Positions 27,942 to 37,596 of a stretch of DNA of 64,000 bases are shown in pieces (positions within the stretch are counted from its first letter, which is position 1; each line of letters opens with the position of its first letter). Source of the DNA: Paulinella micropora (Eukaryota; Cercozoa; Imbricatea; Euglyphida); NCBI GenBank assembly GCA_009731375.1, contig BJOX01000008.1:1074489-1138488 (forward strand), in the 5' to 3' direction. A program made the position numbers and the translations under genes. A model generated the notes under the pieces. The model was not told the origin of the DNA, did no database searches, and saw only the letters and a program-made list of their open reading frames with translations.

Positions 27942-29303
27942 GTGGTAGATCCAGTTCCACGCGGCGCTGCAGCGCATGTGCGGCCGCGCGGCAACCTCCG
28001 CTGGCTTGACGACGACGAACACGCGCAGGGCCGAGGCGGCCAGCACGCACTGCTCGAACTCGCGCTGGGCTTCCGAAAACTCGCGAGCACCGACCAATTC
28101 CTTGGGCGGCAGCGCAAAGGCGTTCCCGCCCAGCAGCGCCAGCAGGGCCCCCGCCGCCAGCTTGCAACCCGCATTTCGTGGCCCCAGGCTCTTGTCAAAG
28201 CGCAGCGCCGTCGCGATGACCTGCAGCGACTCGTCGTCCAGCGCGGCCTTTGGCACTTGGCGCCGCACCGTAGCCAGCGAGAACAACCGTTGCTGGCGCT
28301 GCAGCGCCAGGAAGGTCCACAGCAGCAGGTCGGGCCCCTCTTGCTCGAGGTGTTCCAGGTAGGCCCGGCGGTGGTTCCCCCAGGCATTCTGCAGCCAGGG
28401 CGCCAGCTCGTTGCGAGCCCCGGACGCTAGAATGCTCTGCAGCTCGGTGCGCAGGAGCTGGCGGGTGGTGAAAAAGGCACTGTTGTCGCTACCATCGACC
28501 CACAGCAGCACCATGAGCTCTAGCAACGACAGCTCCGAACGGATGCAGTGNNNNNNNNNNATCCACGCCGTGGCACAGCACGGCCAGGGGCACGACCAGT
28601 TCTTCCGTGTTCCAGGCCGTACACTTGAGCGCGGCCCAGCGCGCACAGGGGCCGTCGGTGTCCAGCAAAGTGTCTCGGTACGCTATCCGCTGCAAACGGT
28701 AGTTGTCTTCCAGGCCGCACACCGTGCCCGCGACGGTCTCGTGGCGGCCGAGCGCCCCTAGCAGGTCCAGCGCGTTGCGCAGCTGCGCATCGGCCAGCGC
28801 GCGGTGGCAGCCGGCCTCGTCAAGCGAGGTGCCTACCAGAACGGGCGAGAGGAAATTCTCATTGAATTCAAGGGGAGGGGGAGGGTTGCAGCGGGGCAAA
28901 AAGTGTAGATAAGGTTTTTGTTTCGCAGACAAACAACACACACAGACACACAACCACACGCGTACACAGTCAACTCTCCTTTTTTTTCACACACACGCAA
29001 ATTCACACAACGACACACGCAAATTCACACACGCAAATTCACACAACGACACATGCAAATTCACACACACGCAAATTCACACAACCAGACACACACAACG
29101 ACACACACGTACACACACGTGGCTGAGAGCGAACAAAAACGGTCCCGGCAGAGCTGGCCGTGCTCGCTCTTCCAGTGTGCCTTCTGGCACTCCCGGCCGC
29201 AGTACGTAGCGTAGAGGCAACGGGCACACTTGCGGAAACGTACCTCTGCCGGCGGCGGCTGCTTTTGCAGTGGGCAATCATCGTTATAACAATTGTCGGC
29301 CAT
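27942..29303 (-). pseudogene. 5' part of a host MYND zinc-finger gene, cut by the virus
   Basis: Exon 1 is 29303-29141 (54 codons plus one base): MADNCYNDDCPL..., then CARCLYATYCGRECQKAHWKSEHGQLC, a complete MYND finger (Cys pairs plus His and Cys), a protein-interaction module. A GT donor at 29140 and an AG before 28832 define an intron filled with CA-type repeats; the join keeps phase. Exon 2 (28832 leftwards) encodes a helical region (SLDEAGCHRALADAQLRNA...) with a 10-N gap at 28551-28560. It runs to ...AAWNWIYH at 27942, where viral DNA begins. The missing 3' part fits the sequences at 929-1979 and 41159-42202. A HEAT/armadillo-like partner domain is possible. Confidence 0.7.
28930..29125. 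repeat. CA-rich intron repeats of the MYND gene
   Basis: Imperfect ACACA / CGCAAATTCACAC units (about 20-bp period in places) within the intron. Translations of these repeats are not genes. Confidence 0.7.
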
Positions 29304-29726
29304 TCGCCTGTGACAACGAGCAAAACAAAAAAAAGCAATTTCTGAATGTATTGTCGACTGCCTTCCCTTTCCTCCAGAAAGAAATTTTTTGAGTGTATTT
29401 GTGTGTGTGAGTGAGTGATTCTTTATGATCTCGTGTGATTATCTGTGTCTCTCAGTAGGTACATGTGTAAAAAAGTATGTATGTGTGTGCTTAATTGCGA
29501 GTGTTTTTGTGGAGAAAGGGCAGGAGTGGAACGCCCCCCCCCCCCTCCTCCGAGCATTTGCCCGCCCATTCTTGTCAGCATGGAGTTAACCCTTTTTTTT
29601 TGGGGGGGGGGGGCCAGCCAAGCAAAAAGAAATCGTGGTAGAGAGGGGAGGAAGGGGGAAATTGTTATGCACTAACCTCCCCTCTCCTCCTTTCATCTTG
29701 AACAGCGGGGCCAAGAAGCCAGCACC
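29304..29726. other. Divergent spacer between the MYND gene and the next host gene
   Basis: No gene seen. Contains GT-rich sequence (29395-29490), C and G runs (29534-29546, 29601-29611) and a CT-rich tract before the ATG at 29727. Likely shared promoter region for two divergent genes. Confidence 0.4.
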
Positions 29727-30320
29727 ATGAGCACTACAGCTGCCACCACGGACCAGGGCGACCAGACAGAACGCAGGCCCGACCCTTCCCCAACCTCTTC
29801 TCCGTTGCGCAAGAAGGCGCGCCTGCAATCTCCGCCGACCGCTAGCAGGCCTGTGTTGGCGGAAGAAGACCTGGTCCTGATTGCGCGTGGGACCAACACG
29901 GTTAACCGCGCTTTCTGTGCCCAGCGCCGCGGGTACCGGGCCTGTTGGGAAAAATCCGCCTCGACAGAAGCCAAGGTCGCGGCCTTAGGCCAAAGAGTTC
30001 GACAGGTTAGCGCAAAGGCAACAGCAGCGGCGCCGTTGCTTCGCGAGCTTTTCGGGGCCCTGGCTGGCGCCTGCGCGCTGCTGCACCGACGGCAAATGAC
30101 CAGCTCATGTGCCAACCGTGCCTGGTGGCGTTCGCGCTCCTCGGACTGCTGCCAGGACAGCAAGCCCTGCGCATCTTCTAACAACCCGGAGGCCAAGCCC
30201 GTCTGCAGCCTCGCCAGACTCATCAGGCCGCCTTGGTTCTTTTTCTGGGGTGTCCAAACAAATCCGCGCGCCGACAACTGTTGGCGGCCCCCCCNNNNNN
30301 NNNNGTCGGATTGCAAATGA
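29727..30320 (+). CDS. Hypothetical host protein
   Basis: ATG in a CACC-ATGAGC context. Disordered start (MSTTAATTDQGDQTERRPDPS) with a nuclear-localisation-like PLRKKARLQ, then a helical part (LAEEDLVLIARGTNTVNRAF..., AKVAALGQRVRQVSAKA). The reading stays open to a 10-N gap at 30295, but from about 30100 its composition looks out of frame, so a splice or shift is likely. Function unknown. Confidence 0.35.
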   Translation: MSTTAATTDQGDQTERRPDPSPTSSPLRKKARLQSPPTASRPVLAEEDLVLIARGTNTVNRAFCAQRRGYRACWEKSASTEAKVAALGQRVRQVSAKATAAAPLLRELFGALAGACALLHRRQMTSSCANRAWWRSRSSDCCQDSKPCASSNNPEAKPVCSLARLIRPPWFFFWGVQTNPRADNCWRPPXXXXSDCK

Positions 30321-30680
30321 GGTCGGGTGTCTTGCAATTGACCTTGTGGTTAACTACCCCGTGCTTGCTCAGGTGCCTGACAACGAAATCCATCAGCATG
30401 ACCTGGCTGTGCTTGTCTTCCCCTGTGTTCAGGTTGGTACGCAACGACCGCTTTTCTCGGACGGCGGCGGCCAGGCACCTCAGCAGTACTCTGAGTTGGT
30501 GGTTGGGCCAAACCACCGCAAACGCCAAAACGTGGCCCGACTTAGTAAATTGGACTGGGCTAGGGACCGACGTGAAAGCCAGCACAGCTGGAGTGGCACT
30601 ACGTCGTCTCTGTTCACAGTGGCAGTCTGTTTTCAGTCTGTACACGACCGCAACTTGAGTGGCTTCTGTCCTTGACAGCC
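30306..30680 (-). CDS. Host ORF fragment, possibly 3' part of the gene at 30702
   Basis: Minus-strand reading TQVAVVYRLKTDCHCEQRRR... HVLAFAVVWPNHQLRVLLRCLAAAV... VMLMDFVVRHLSKHGVVNHKV has a protein-like pattern and runs into a 10-N gap. The gene upstream on the same strand stops at 30702 (TAG) in another frame, so an intron or frameshift could connect them. Not recognised. Confidence 0.3.
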
Positions 30681-30701
30681 TGGGGTTTGTTCGTTTGAGC
30701 C

Positions 30702-31211
30702 CTAGCCAGAGCCGCACTCTGCGGTGCGGTAGGCCGGCGCTAACGTCTCTACGATCTCCAGCACCTGATCTACCCAATCCTCTGGTCGAAGTTGGTTCCA
30801 GAACTGTCCTACATGTCCGAATTCTTGCACAACCGTGTGCCCCGTTTGTTTGAACAGGCTGTAATCGTTGAAGGAACCTGTGGCGTGCGGGCAGTGTTTC
30901 AAAGGGAGGGTCTGCTGGATTAGCTGAAACGAAATCGGCGGCGCTTGCTTGGCCTCGAGCAAACATCTGCTTAGCCAATCCAGCGCGCTCAGCGGTAGGT
31001 TCGTCAGGTTGATGTACCAGTACTGGTCGTTTCCGAGAAGCCAGGGACTCTCCCGCGGGCTACCTCTGTCGCCTGTATCGTGGCTAGCGCCTGTTGGTAC
31101 TTGCACCACTGGACCGAGACCACTCGTGACCTGCTTAGCGACTTTTTGGACTTTGGCTAGCATGTCTTTCTGGACTTTGGCTAGCATGTCTTTCTGGACT
31201 TTGGCTAGCAT
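30702..31211 (-). CDS. Hypothetical host protein with N-terminal octapeptide repeats
   Basis: 169 codons. Starts with three copies of MLAKVQKD encoded by a 24-bp repeat, then VAKQVTSGLGPVVQVPTG and a folded part (WLLGNDQYWYINLTNLPLSALDWLSRCLLEA..., HTVVQEFGHVGQFWNQLRPEDWVDQVLEIV). Each repeat offers its own Met, so the true start is uncertain. The repeat could form a short amphipathic helix. Function unknown. Confidence 0.45.
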   Translation of the reverse strand: MLAKVQKDMLAKVQKDMLAKVQKVAKQVTSGLGPVVQVPTGASHDTGDRGSPRESPWLLGNDQYWYINLTNLPLSALDWLSRCLLEAKQAPPISFQLIQQTLPLKHCPHATGSFNDYSLFKQTGHTVVQEFGHVGQFWNQLRPEDWVDQVLEIVETLAPAYRTAECGSG

Positions 31212-31216
31212 GTCTT
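31140..31216. repeat. 24-bp tandem repeat, three copies
   Basis: Unit GACTTTGGCTAGCATGTCTTTCTG, nearly perfect, coding for MLAKVQKD on the minus strand. Confidence 0.85.
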
Positions 31217-31666
31217 TTACTTAGCAAGGGTTCCAAATATCTTTGACGGTATGACAGCTTTAAGTCGTGTTCTGCACCGCCCTCCCCCCGCCGTTTNNNN
31301 NNNNNNTTTTTCCCCCCCCCCCCCCCCCCCCCCTTTCCCCCCCCCCCCCCCCTTGTTTTGTTCGCTCTACCGCAACCGACAACAGACAGAGACGTTTTTT
31401 TTCCGTATTCTCTTTTACAGTGTGGGGCGGAGGGGGGAGCGACTGCTCACCCCCCTCCTGTCCTTTCCGAACAAAAAGAAGAAAAAAAGACTAATGTCGC
31501 CCCTCTCTTTCGTTTTGGTTTGCTTTCCGGTTATCTTTTTTTTGCGTGCCAACGATTGAAAACAAGCAAAGAACACAAGACGAGAAAAAAGAGGGCAAAG
31601 GAAAAGACAGAAAGAAAAGGAGAGAAGTCTTGTTTTTGGGGCTAGCTCCTGCGGCACGCCCCCCAG
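31217..31666. other. Spacer with gap and C runs
   Basis: Holds a 10-N gap (31298-31307) followed by C runs (31315-31352) and T-rich and A-rich stretches. No gene is supported; likely the divergent upstream region of the genes at 31211 and 31667. Confidence 0.4.
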
Positions 31667-32272
31667 ATGGTGCCGTGCGCTCTGCTGATGTTGCTGCTCT
31701 TGTGCCAACAAGCCCAGAGCGAACTGCGTACTTTCTACGCGCCCAACTCGACACGCGTGGTCGCGTACATCGCCCTGCTGCCCAAACGGGCAGTGCAATT
31801 GTTTATGAACCGCGCGGTCGCGCGGGCCTGGGAAGAGGGCGTAGGCGCGCTGAGCGCCGTGGTCGTCGCCAGGGGCGCTAATGGCGTGGTTGTCGAGCAC
31901 CCGTTGCGTGCGCACAGGCTCATCGGCGCCTGGCGCTGGGCGCACTTGGCTACGTTGCCCGCGTACACAATTGAAGTCAGGACCCTGGACATTGTAATCC
32001 TTTGCTACCCGAAACAGAACAGCGGCCGGACGGCGTGCGGGCGCATCGACACAGACATCAGCTTCAGCTGCAGGTACCAGGACGTGTGGGCCTGGTCCCT
32101 GGCCGTCAACGGCGCGTCGTGGCTGCTGGGTGCGGGCGTGGCTTTGGCCGCGCAGGCTACGGGCAGGCCGCGGCACAGCGCCGTGGGCGCCGCCCTAGCA
32201 GTGTCGTGGCTTCTGTACCTTGGCGTGGCACTGCCGCTGGCGACCGCGGCCCAGCATTGCTTGCTGGAGTGA
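31667..32272 (+). CDS. Host membrane protein with signal peptide
   Basis: 201 aa. A clear signal peptide (MVPCALLMLLLLCQQAQSE), a luminal or extracellular part with four cysteines (CYPKQNSGRTACGRIDTDISFSC), then hydrophobic helices (WAWSLAVNGASWLLGAGVALA, AVGAALAVSWLLYLGVALPLA) before the end. Intact. AATAAA at 32332-32337 lies 60 bases after the stop. Family unknown; topology suggests a secretory-pathway or plasma-membrane protein. Confidence 0.6.
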   Translation: MVPCALLMLLLLCQQAQSELRTFYAPNSTRVVAYIALLPKRAVQLFMNRAVARAWEEGVGALSAVVVARGANGVVVEHPLRAHRLIGAWRWAHLATLPAYTIEVRTLDIVILCYPKQNSGRTACGRIDTDISFSCRYQDVWAWSLAVNGASWLLGAGVALAAQATGRPRHSAVGAALAVSWLLYLGVALPLATAAQHCLLE

Positions 32273-32440
32273 CAAAGGCAGACAGCCCTTGGTGTGGGTG
32301 TATGTTTTCTTTGGCAAAGCAAAAGGCGAGGAATAAAGGGGGGGGGGCCAAACCCCGAAAATGCACAGGAAGTTTTTTTATTAAACACGTTTTCTAAGCA
32401 TCGGGAAGGGGCCCCGGCAAACAAAAACTTCTCTTGTCGC

Positions 32441-34440
32441 TCACGAATCAAAGAAATCCAAGAAATCGTTGTTGGCCGGGCCAGGAGATCGTCCGTCGCG
32501 CTCTAGCTCGCCGTAAATAGACGGCGATGGCGGTAGCAGAGGCTGCAGACCGTTTAGAATGGTACCTTCATCAAAGCCCTCGAACAGAAGTTTGTGCCGA
32601 CCACCCGACATGGCATCATCATCGTCATCATCATCGTCATCATCATCATCATCGCGCAAGTAGTCGAACGGCGGAACCGGAGGGTCAGCCAGATCTGCGT
32701 GCAGCGGAGAGACGTCGGCGAAGTAGCTTCCGAACTCATTTTCCTTCTGCTTCGGAGGTGAGAGCATTCCAATCGGAGGCACACGACTTAGCAACATGTC
32801 ATCATCCTCCTCCATTTCCGGAGAGGTATATCCCGTCACGCCTGCCGAACGAGTGTTTGTTTCGGGCTGGTCTGATTCCCATGTAATTGTGTAGGTCGTT
32901 CTGTTGACTGTCGGGCCTCGTTGCTTAGGCCAGAGAACTAGTTGTGTTATCGTATACACGAACAGGCAGGCCTCCAGGAGCTCTGTCAGTTGATTGCCGT
33001 TCAGGCCGTGCAGTTGGTTCGAAAGAAAACGCTCGCCAGAGTTCTTGAACAGGTTATCAAGCCCTATGCCCAGTCCCTCCACCTTATCAGCAGCCGTGGC
33101 AAAGGGTGGGAACGTGATGCTTGTGAGAACCCCGTTTCTCACGATTTGTTGCATGATGAGCGCCAGCTGTTGGTGGCTCTGGTGACGCTCGTGCTGGCCG
33201 GGCAGCGTAGATCGGAAGGTTACAGACTTCGTGGTTGCAGTCACAGAGATAACCCCTGACTGTATACCGTCTCGGTAGGCTTGGTCCCAGCTCGACAGCC
33301 TTCCTGCCAGTTGCAAGACAGGCGCATTTTCTGTTTTGTGACGACTGTGGGCCCGTGCTTGCAGGCACTGGAGCACTCTGTTGGCACAGCCCTCCCAATC
33401 CTGCACCGACAGGAGTTTGTTGAACAGCAGCCACAGCGACACGAGTGAAAAGGGCTCCTTCCGGGCTATCGTGCAGGCGCGCTGGCGGGTAACTTCGGGC
33501 GCTTGTGCCAGGCCCCGCGCGAGGAACGCCGCGCACAGGCCGGCCTGCACATCCAGGGCAGTGATGTCTGGAAGTCCGACGGTCCCGAAAGAATCGAGCG
33601 AGCTGAGCAGGTCCCGTTGCGTATCCGCTGGCAGCCAAGCTTTCTGCGACACTTGTTGCTTCATGTCCCTGACTTTTTGCGCGTCCCACACGAAATCCAC
33701 ACCGACGTTTAGCAGGGACAGGACCAAGAGCACGCCTCGTGGCCTTTGCTGCCCGGAACTCTTTGCGACGTAGCCCCGCAGCTTCTCGAGGCTCGTGGCG
33801 AGGGCCCGGTACAGACAATGACCAGGAGCAGGGGCTCCCAGCGCGGAGAATTGTGGGTTTTTGCCTCCTGTTCCGGACGAACGGTGGGCCCCACCGCAAT
33901 TGAGAGCAGGGAGATCTTCCTCTTGGACAGCCACAGCCATCCGGCCAAGGCAATAGCGGCATTGAAGCCGGCGGCTGGTTCGTAGTACTTGCTTTCTGAA
34001 AACAAAAGCTCTATGTCGGCGGTATCACCGCGCTGGTAGTTGCTTGCTGAAAGCACGACCTCTGGCAGGCGCTTTTCGATGAGTTCCTGTGCGTGTGCTC
34101 CCTTGTTGTCAGGGACGTTATATTCGGTTCTGACCCAGTCTGCCAGTGTCATGTATTTCCCACTTTCCAGGTCTTCTACGACTGGCAGCCCGACCTGGAG
34201 CGCGGCAGACTTGCAAAGGTCGTGCAATTCCTGGGGCTCCAGCCTGATCTTGAGCCGCAGGGCAGCCAAGCACCTTGCGCCAAGCGAGACCGCTAGCTCG
34301 TAGGGGTACTCGTTAGCCCACAGCGCCGAACCGCCCGTAGGTTCTAGTCTGCGCTTTTTCTCCTGTACGGCCTCCCCGGGCGCGTGCACCCGCCGCCGCA
34401 GAACGACCGCGTCGTTCGTCGGGAGCGGCGGGACAAGCAT
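32441..34440 (-). CDS. PFSLxSLW-repeat protein A (one frameshift)
   Basis: The first frame from 34440 (MLVPPLPTND...) contains ANEYPYELAVSL, ALQVGLPVVEDL and LPEVVLS, and the second (to 32441) contains KEPFSLVSLWLLFNKLLSVQDW, MQQIVRNG, FPPFATAADKVEGLGIGLDNLF and EACLFVYTITQL. They meet near 33810. The same blocks in the same order occur in the neighbouring gene B, so A and B are paralogues. The tail of A is acidic, with a run of 13 Asp from a CAT repeat, and ends NNDFLDFFDS. I do not recognise the family; an armadillo-like helical or polymerase-accessory role cannot be judged. Confidence 0.55.
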
Positions 34441-34559
34441 GGAGGCTGGCCAAGCGACCGCGCCTTTGTTCGTCGTCGGAAGAAGCGGCAGGCCAGGCGC
34501 GGGGGCTCGGCGCTTCGGTTTCCAAGCCTGCCACTTAACTTTGAGGCTCGATCTATGGG

Positions 34560-35150
34560 TCAGCAGACCTGCAGGTGGATTTTAGTGACGACCGCAAAGA
34601 TAAAAAGACAAGTCTCTGCTATCTCCAGCAGTAATTTCGGTGACAAAACTTCCCAGGGAGCACTGCTGTCGTAGTAAGAAGCGCGTTTAGACAGCTCAGC
34701 AAGCCCTGCGAGAAAATCTTTGTCTTTCACGGGCCAGGCGGGCGACAACACTAGGCAGGCGGGAAATTCCTCTTGGATGATCTCTTGCATCGATTGCGCA
34801 ATGTCTCGTTGGCTTTGTTTTGGCGGTTTCAGCTGAAAATCGGGACGGTAGCTCAGTCCAAAGAATATGGTTCCATTGATCGGACGTAAATTCGCCCAAG
34901 GCACCTCCGTACCGTTCTTGAAAACCTTCGCCCCTACCTCCTGCCAAGTAGATGTGCCCCGAATAGTTTGCAAAATGTCAGTTTCCTTGCTTGTAGGCGT
35001 GGGGTATTCTTTGATAGCTTTGAGCACTCTGTTGGCGCTGTTTGTCCATTCATTCTGGAACTCAGAAGAACGGCTGATCGTGACCCAAATCGACTGTAGA
35101 GAGAACGGCTGCTGCACGACGAAATTTAAAGCTTGTGCATTGATCTTCTG
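34560..35150 (-). pseudogene. PFSLxSLW-repeat module C, in frame behind the stop of gene B
   Basis: One complete repeat module without its own start: AVVQKINAQALNF, QQPFSLQSIWVTI, STWQEVGAKVF, AIFFGL-like FFGLSYRPDF, KQSQRDIAQSMQEII, LVLSPAWPVKDKDFLAGL, ETCLFIFAVV. It lies in the frame of gene B, separated only by the TAA at 35166-35168, and is close in sequence to the second module of B. After its end a one-base shift relative to B leads into a linker (GLLTHRSSL-type) that runs to the start of gene A. Probably a third module of B lost behind a nonsense change, or an exon. Confidence 0.5.
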
Positions 35151-35165
35151 AACGACCGCGCCGTC

Positions 35166-37340
35166 TTAGTTCGTCGGAAGAAGCGGTGGGCTAGGCACGG
35201 AGGCTGACGAAATCAACTTAGGTCTGCGATCGCGACTGCGGCCCGTTTTCGAAGACTGCCACACAACCTCGAGGCTTGGTCTATGGGTCAGCAGACCTTT
35301 AGGGTGAAAGAAGAATTTAGCGGCGACCGCGTAGATAAAAAGACAAGTCTCTGCTATCTCCAGAAGTAAAAGTGGTGACAGAACGGTCGGGGGGCCATTG
35401 CTTTTGTAAGAAGCGCGTTTAGACAGTTCATCAAGCCCTGCGAGAAAATCTTTGTCTTTCACGGGCCAGGCGGGCGACAACACTAGGCAGGCGGGAGCTT
35501 CCTTTTGGATGATCTCTTGGATCGAGTGCGCAATGTCTCGTTGGCTTTGTTTTGGTGTTTTCTTCTGAAAATCGGGACTGTAGGTCAGTCCAAAGAATAT
35601 GGCTGGCTTAGATCTTATGCGTAAATACCCCCAGGGCACCCCCTTTCTTACTAAGAAAATCTTCGTCCCTACCTCGTGCCAAGTAGATGAATTCCGAATA
35701 ATTTTCAAGATGTTAGTTTCCTGTGCCGTAAGCGCGGTGTGTCCTTTTATAGTCTCGAGCACGTGGTTAGCGCTGTGTTTCCCTGCACTCTGGAGTTCAC
35801 GAGGACGGCGGAGCAAGGCCCACAGCGACTGTAGAGAAAACGGCTGGTTCCTGACGAAATCTAAAGCTTGTGCATTGATCGTCTGAATGACCGACGCCGG
35901 AGCAGACGCCGCTTTAGGCCTTGGGAGCTTGGTCCATTGTATCGTGTAACGGGGCTCATGACTGCCTAGCAGCCTCTGTGCCAGGCACAGCTTTACCACG
36001 GAATAGATGAACAGACAATCTTCCAAGACCTCCTGGATTGCGGCGCCTGAGAGCTCATGCATTTCGCCCGGGGCAGGGCCGCGGCCGGGCCCTTCGAACA
36101 GGTTATCGAGCCCCGTGCTTTTTGTGCCGACCGATTCGAAAGGAGGAAACACGGGGCTGTCCAGCCTCGCTCCTCGTACGATCTGCTGCATCATGCCCTT
36201 GATCTTTTCTTTGCTCTTGTTCAACTTGGCAGCTTCTTGGGCCGGGAAGAATGTAATTTGTAGCAAGCCGCTGTCGTCGCACTCACAGAACACAAGCCTT
36301 TCTTTGCAAACGTGGGTATAAAGCTCTTCCCAACTCGAGAATTGCTGGTCGCCCATCCACGATTCCACGCCACCGTCCTGTAGGCACCGGAGCACTTTGT
36401 CAGCGCAGGACATCCAGTCCGGCACTGACAAGAGCTTGTTGAACAGCAGCCACAGCGACACGACCGAGAAGGGCTCCCGCTGCGCTATCGACATTGCGTG
36501 CTGCTCGGTGAGTCTGGGCACTTGGGGCTGGCTCCGCCGAAGAAACCACGCGCACAGCCCCGCTTGTATGTCGTTAGCAGCAGCAATTCGCACGGTGGCG
36601 CCATCTCGCAACGAACGCAATAATTGCCCGAGCGTTCTTCGCAGCGTGTTTCTAGTGTCGGTGGGCAACTTGCCCTTGTGCACCCTTGAGAATAATAACA
36701 AGACGTCCTTGGAGTTCCACTCCACTTCGGTAAAGTGGCCTAGCAGAGACATGAGCAGTAACAGGTTGTACCGCTCCTCTGTTACGCCGGCCTGGTTGTT
36801 GGCTTCTACATAACTCCCAAGGCTTTCTGTGCTTCTGCCGAGGGCTTGGTACAGGTAGACAACCACGAGCAGGGATTCGTTCAGCAGCGACCAGCCGGTT
36901 TCACTCTCGCGTGCGGAAGGCAGCACCGCTTCTGACGAGAACAGAGCTATATGATTTGCGATCCAGAGCCAGCCGGCCACGGCCATAGCATGCCTAAAGC
37001 CTTCGTTCTCTGCAGCCTTCTGCTTAGCAAACTGGCCCACTCAGCACGACTTCAGGCAACTTGGTTTCGATCAGCTCAGTTAGGTTTCCGTGCCTGTAGC
37101 ATCTTTCCGGTTGGTAAATCTTTTGGACCCACTCAACGAATTTCGTGTAGTGGTTAGAGCTACTTATGACCGGCAAGCCAACCTGCAGCGCGGCGTCAAC
37201 GCACATGTCCTGTAAATTCCCGGGCTGCAGCTCGACCTTGAGCCGGGCCGATCGCGTAACTTTTTCGTCGTCCAGGCACGCCGCAAATTCGTACGGGTAT
37301 TCGTTGGCATACAGCGTTCCCTTGCCAACTGGCTTCAACA
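35166..37340 (-). CDS. PFSLxSLW-repeat protein B, two modules
   Basis: N-terminal part from the ATG at 37340 (MLKPVGKGTLYANEYPYEF..., ALQVGLPVISS, LPEVVLSG). A one-base difference near 37030 shifts to the long frame (37040-35166). Module 1: GWLWIANHIALFSSE, REPFSVVSLWLLFNKLLSVPDW, MQQIVRGARLDSPVFPPFESV, GLDNLFEG, EDCLFIYSVVKL. Module 2: NAQALDFVRNQPFSLQSLWALL, STWHEVGTKIF, SQRDIAHSIQEII, LSPAWPVKDKDFLAGLDEL, ETCLFIYAVAAK. The modules share the plan PFSL-SLW ... ECLFIYAV. Divergent from the kinase-like gene at 37597 over about 250 bp of purine-rich spacer. Unknown family. Confidence 0.55.
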
Positions 37341-37596
37341 TAACTTGTTTTTTTCCTCCTCCCTCCCTCTCGTGTTTTAAAGAATATATTATTTTCTGGA
37401 GGACAATTAACAAAAACAGCGGGGAAGCGTAGGGAAGGGGAGGGGGGAGGGGGGAGGGGGGGGAGAAAGGGGAGCGTGCGCGGGGGAAAAAGACAAGTGT
37501 CTTGAGCGCTCCGTTCACTTTCCCCTTTTTTTGCTAGATTTTCACCGGGGCCAGTGTTGGGAGAATAGTTATTAACCTCCAAACCCCAGCGGTCTT

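Noticed and set aside
28930-29125. Coding continuation of the MYND ORF into Cys/Val repeats
   Set aside because: A GT donor and AG acceptor with matching phase remove this CA-repeat stretch as an intron.
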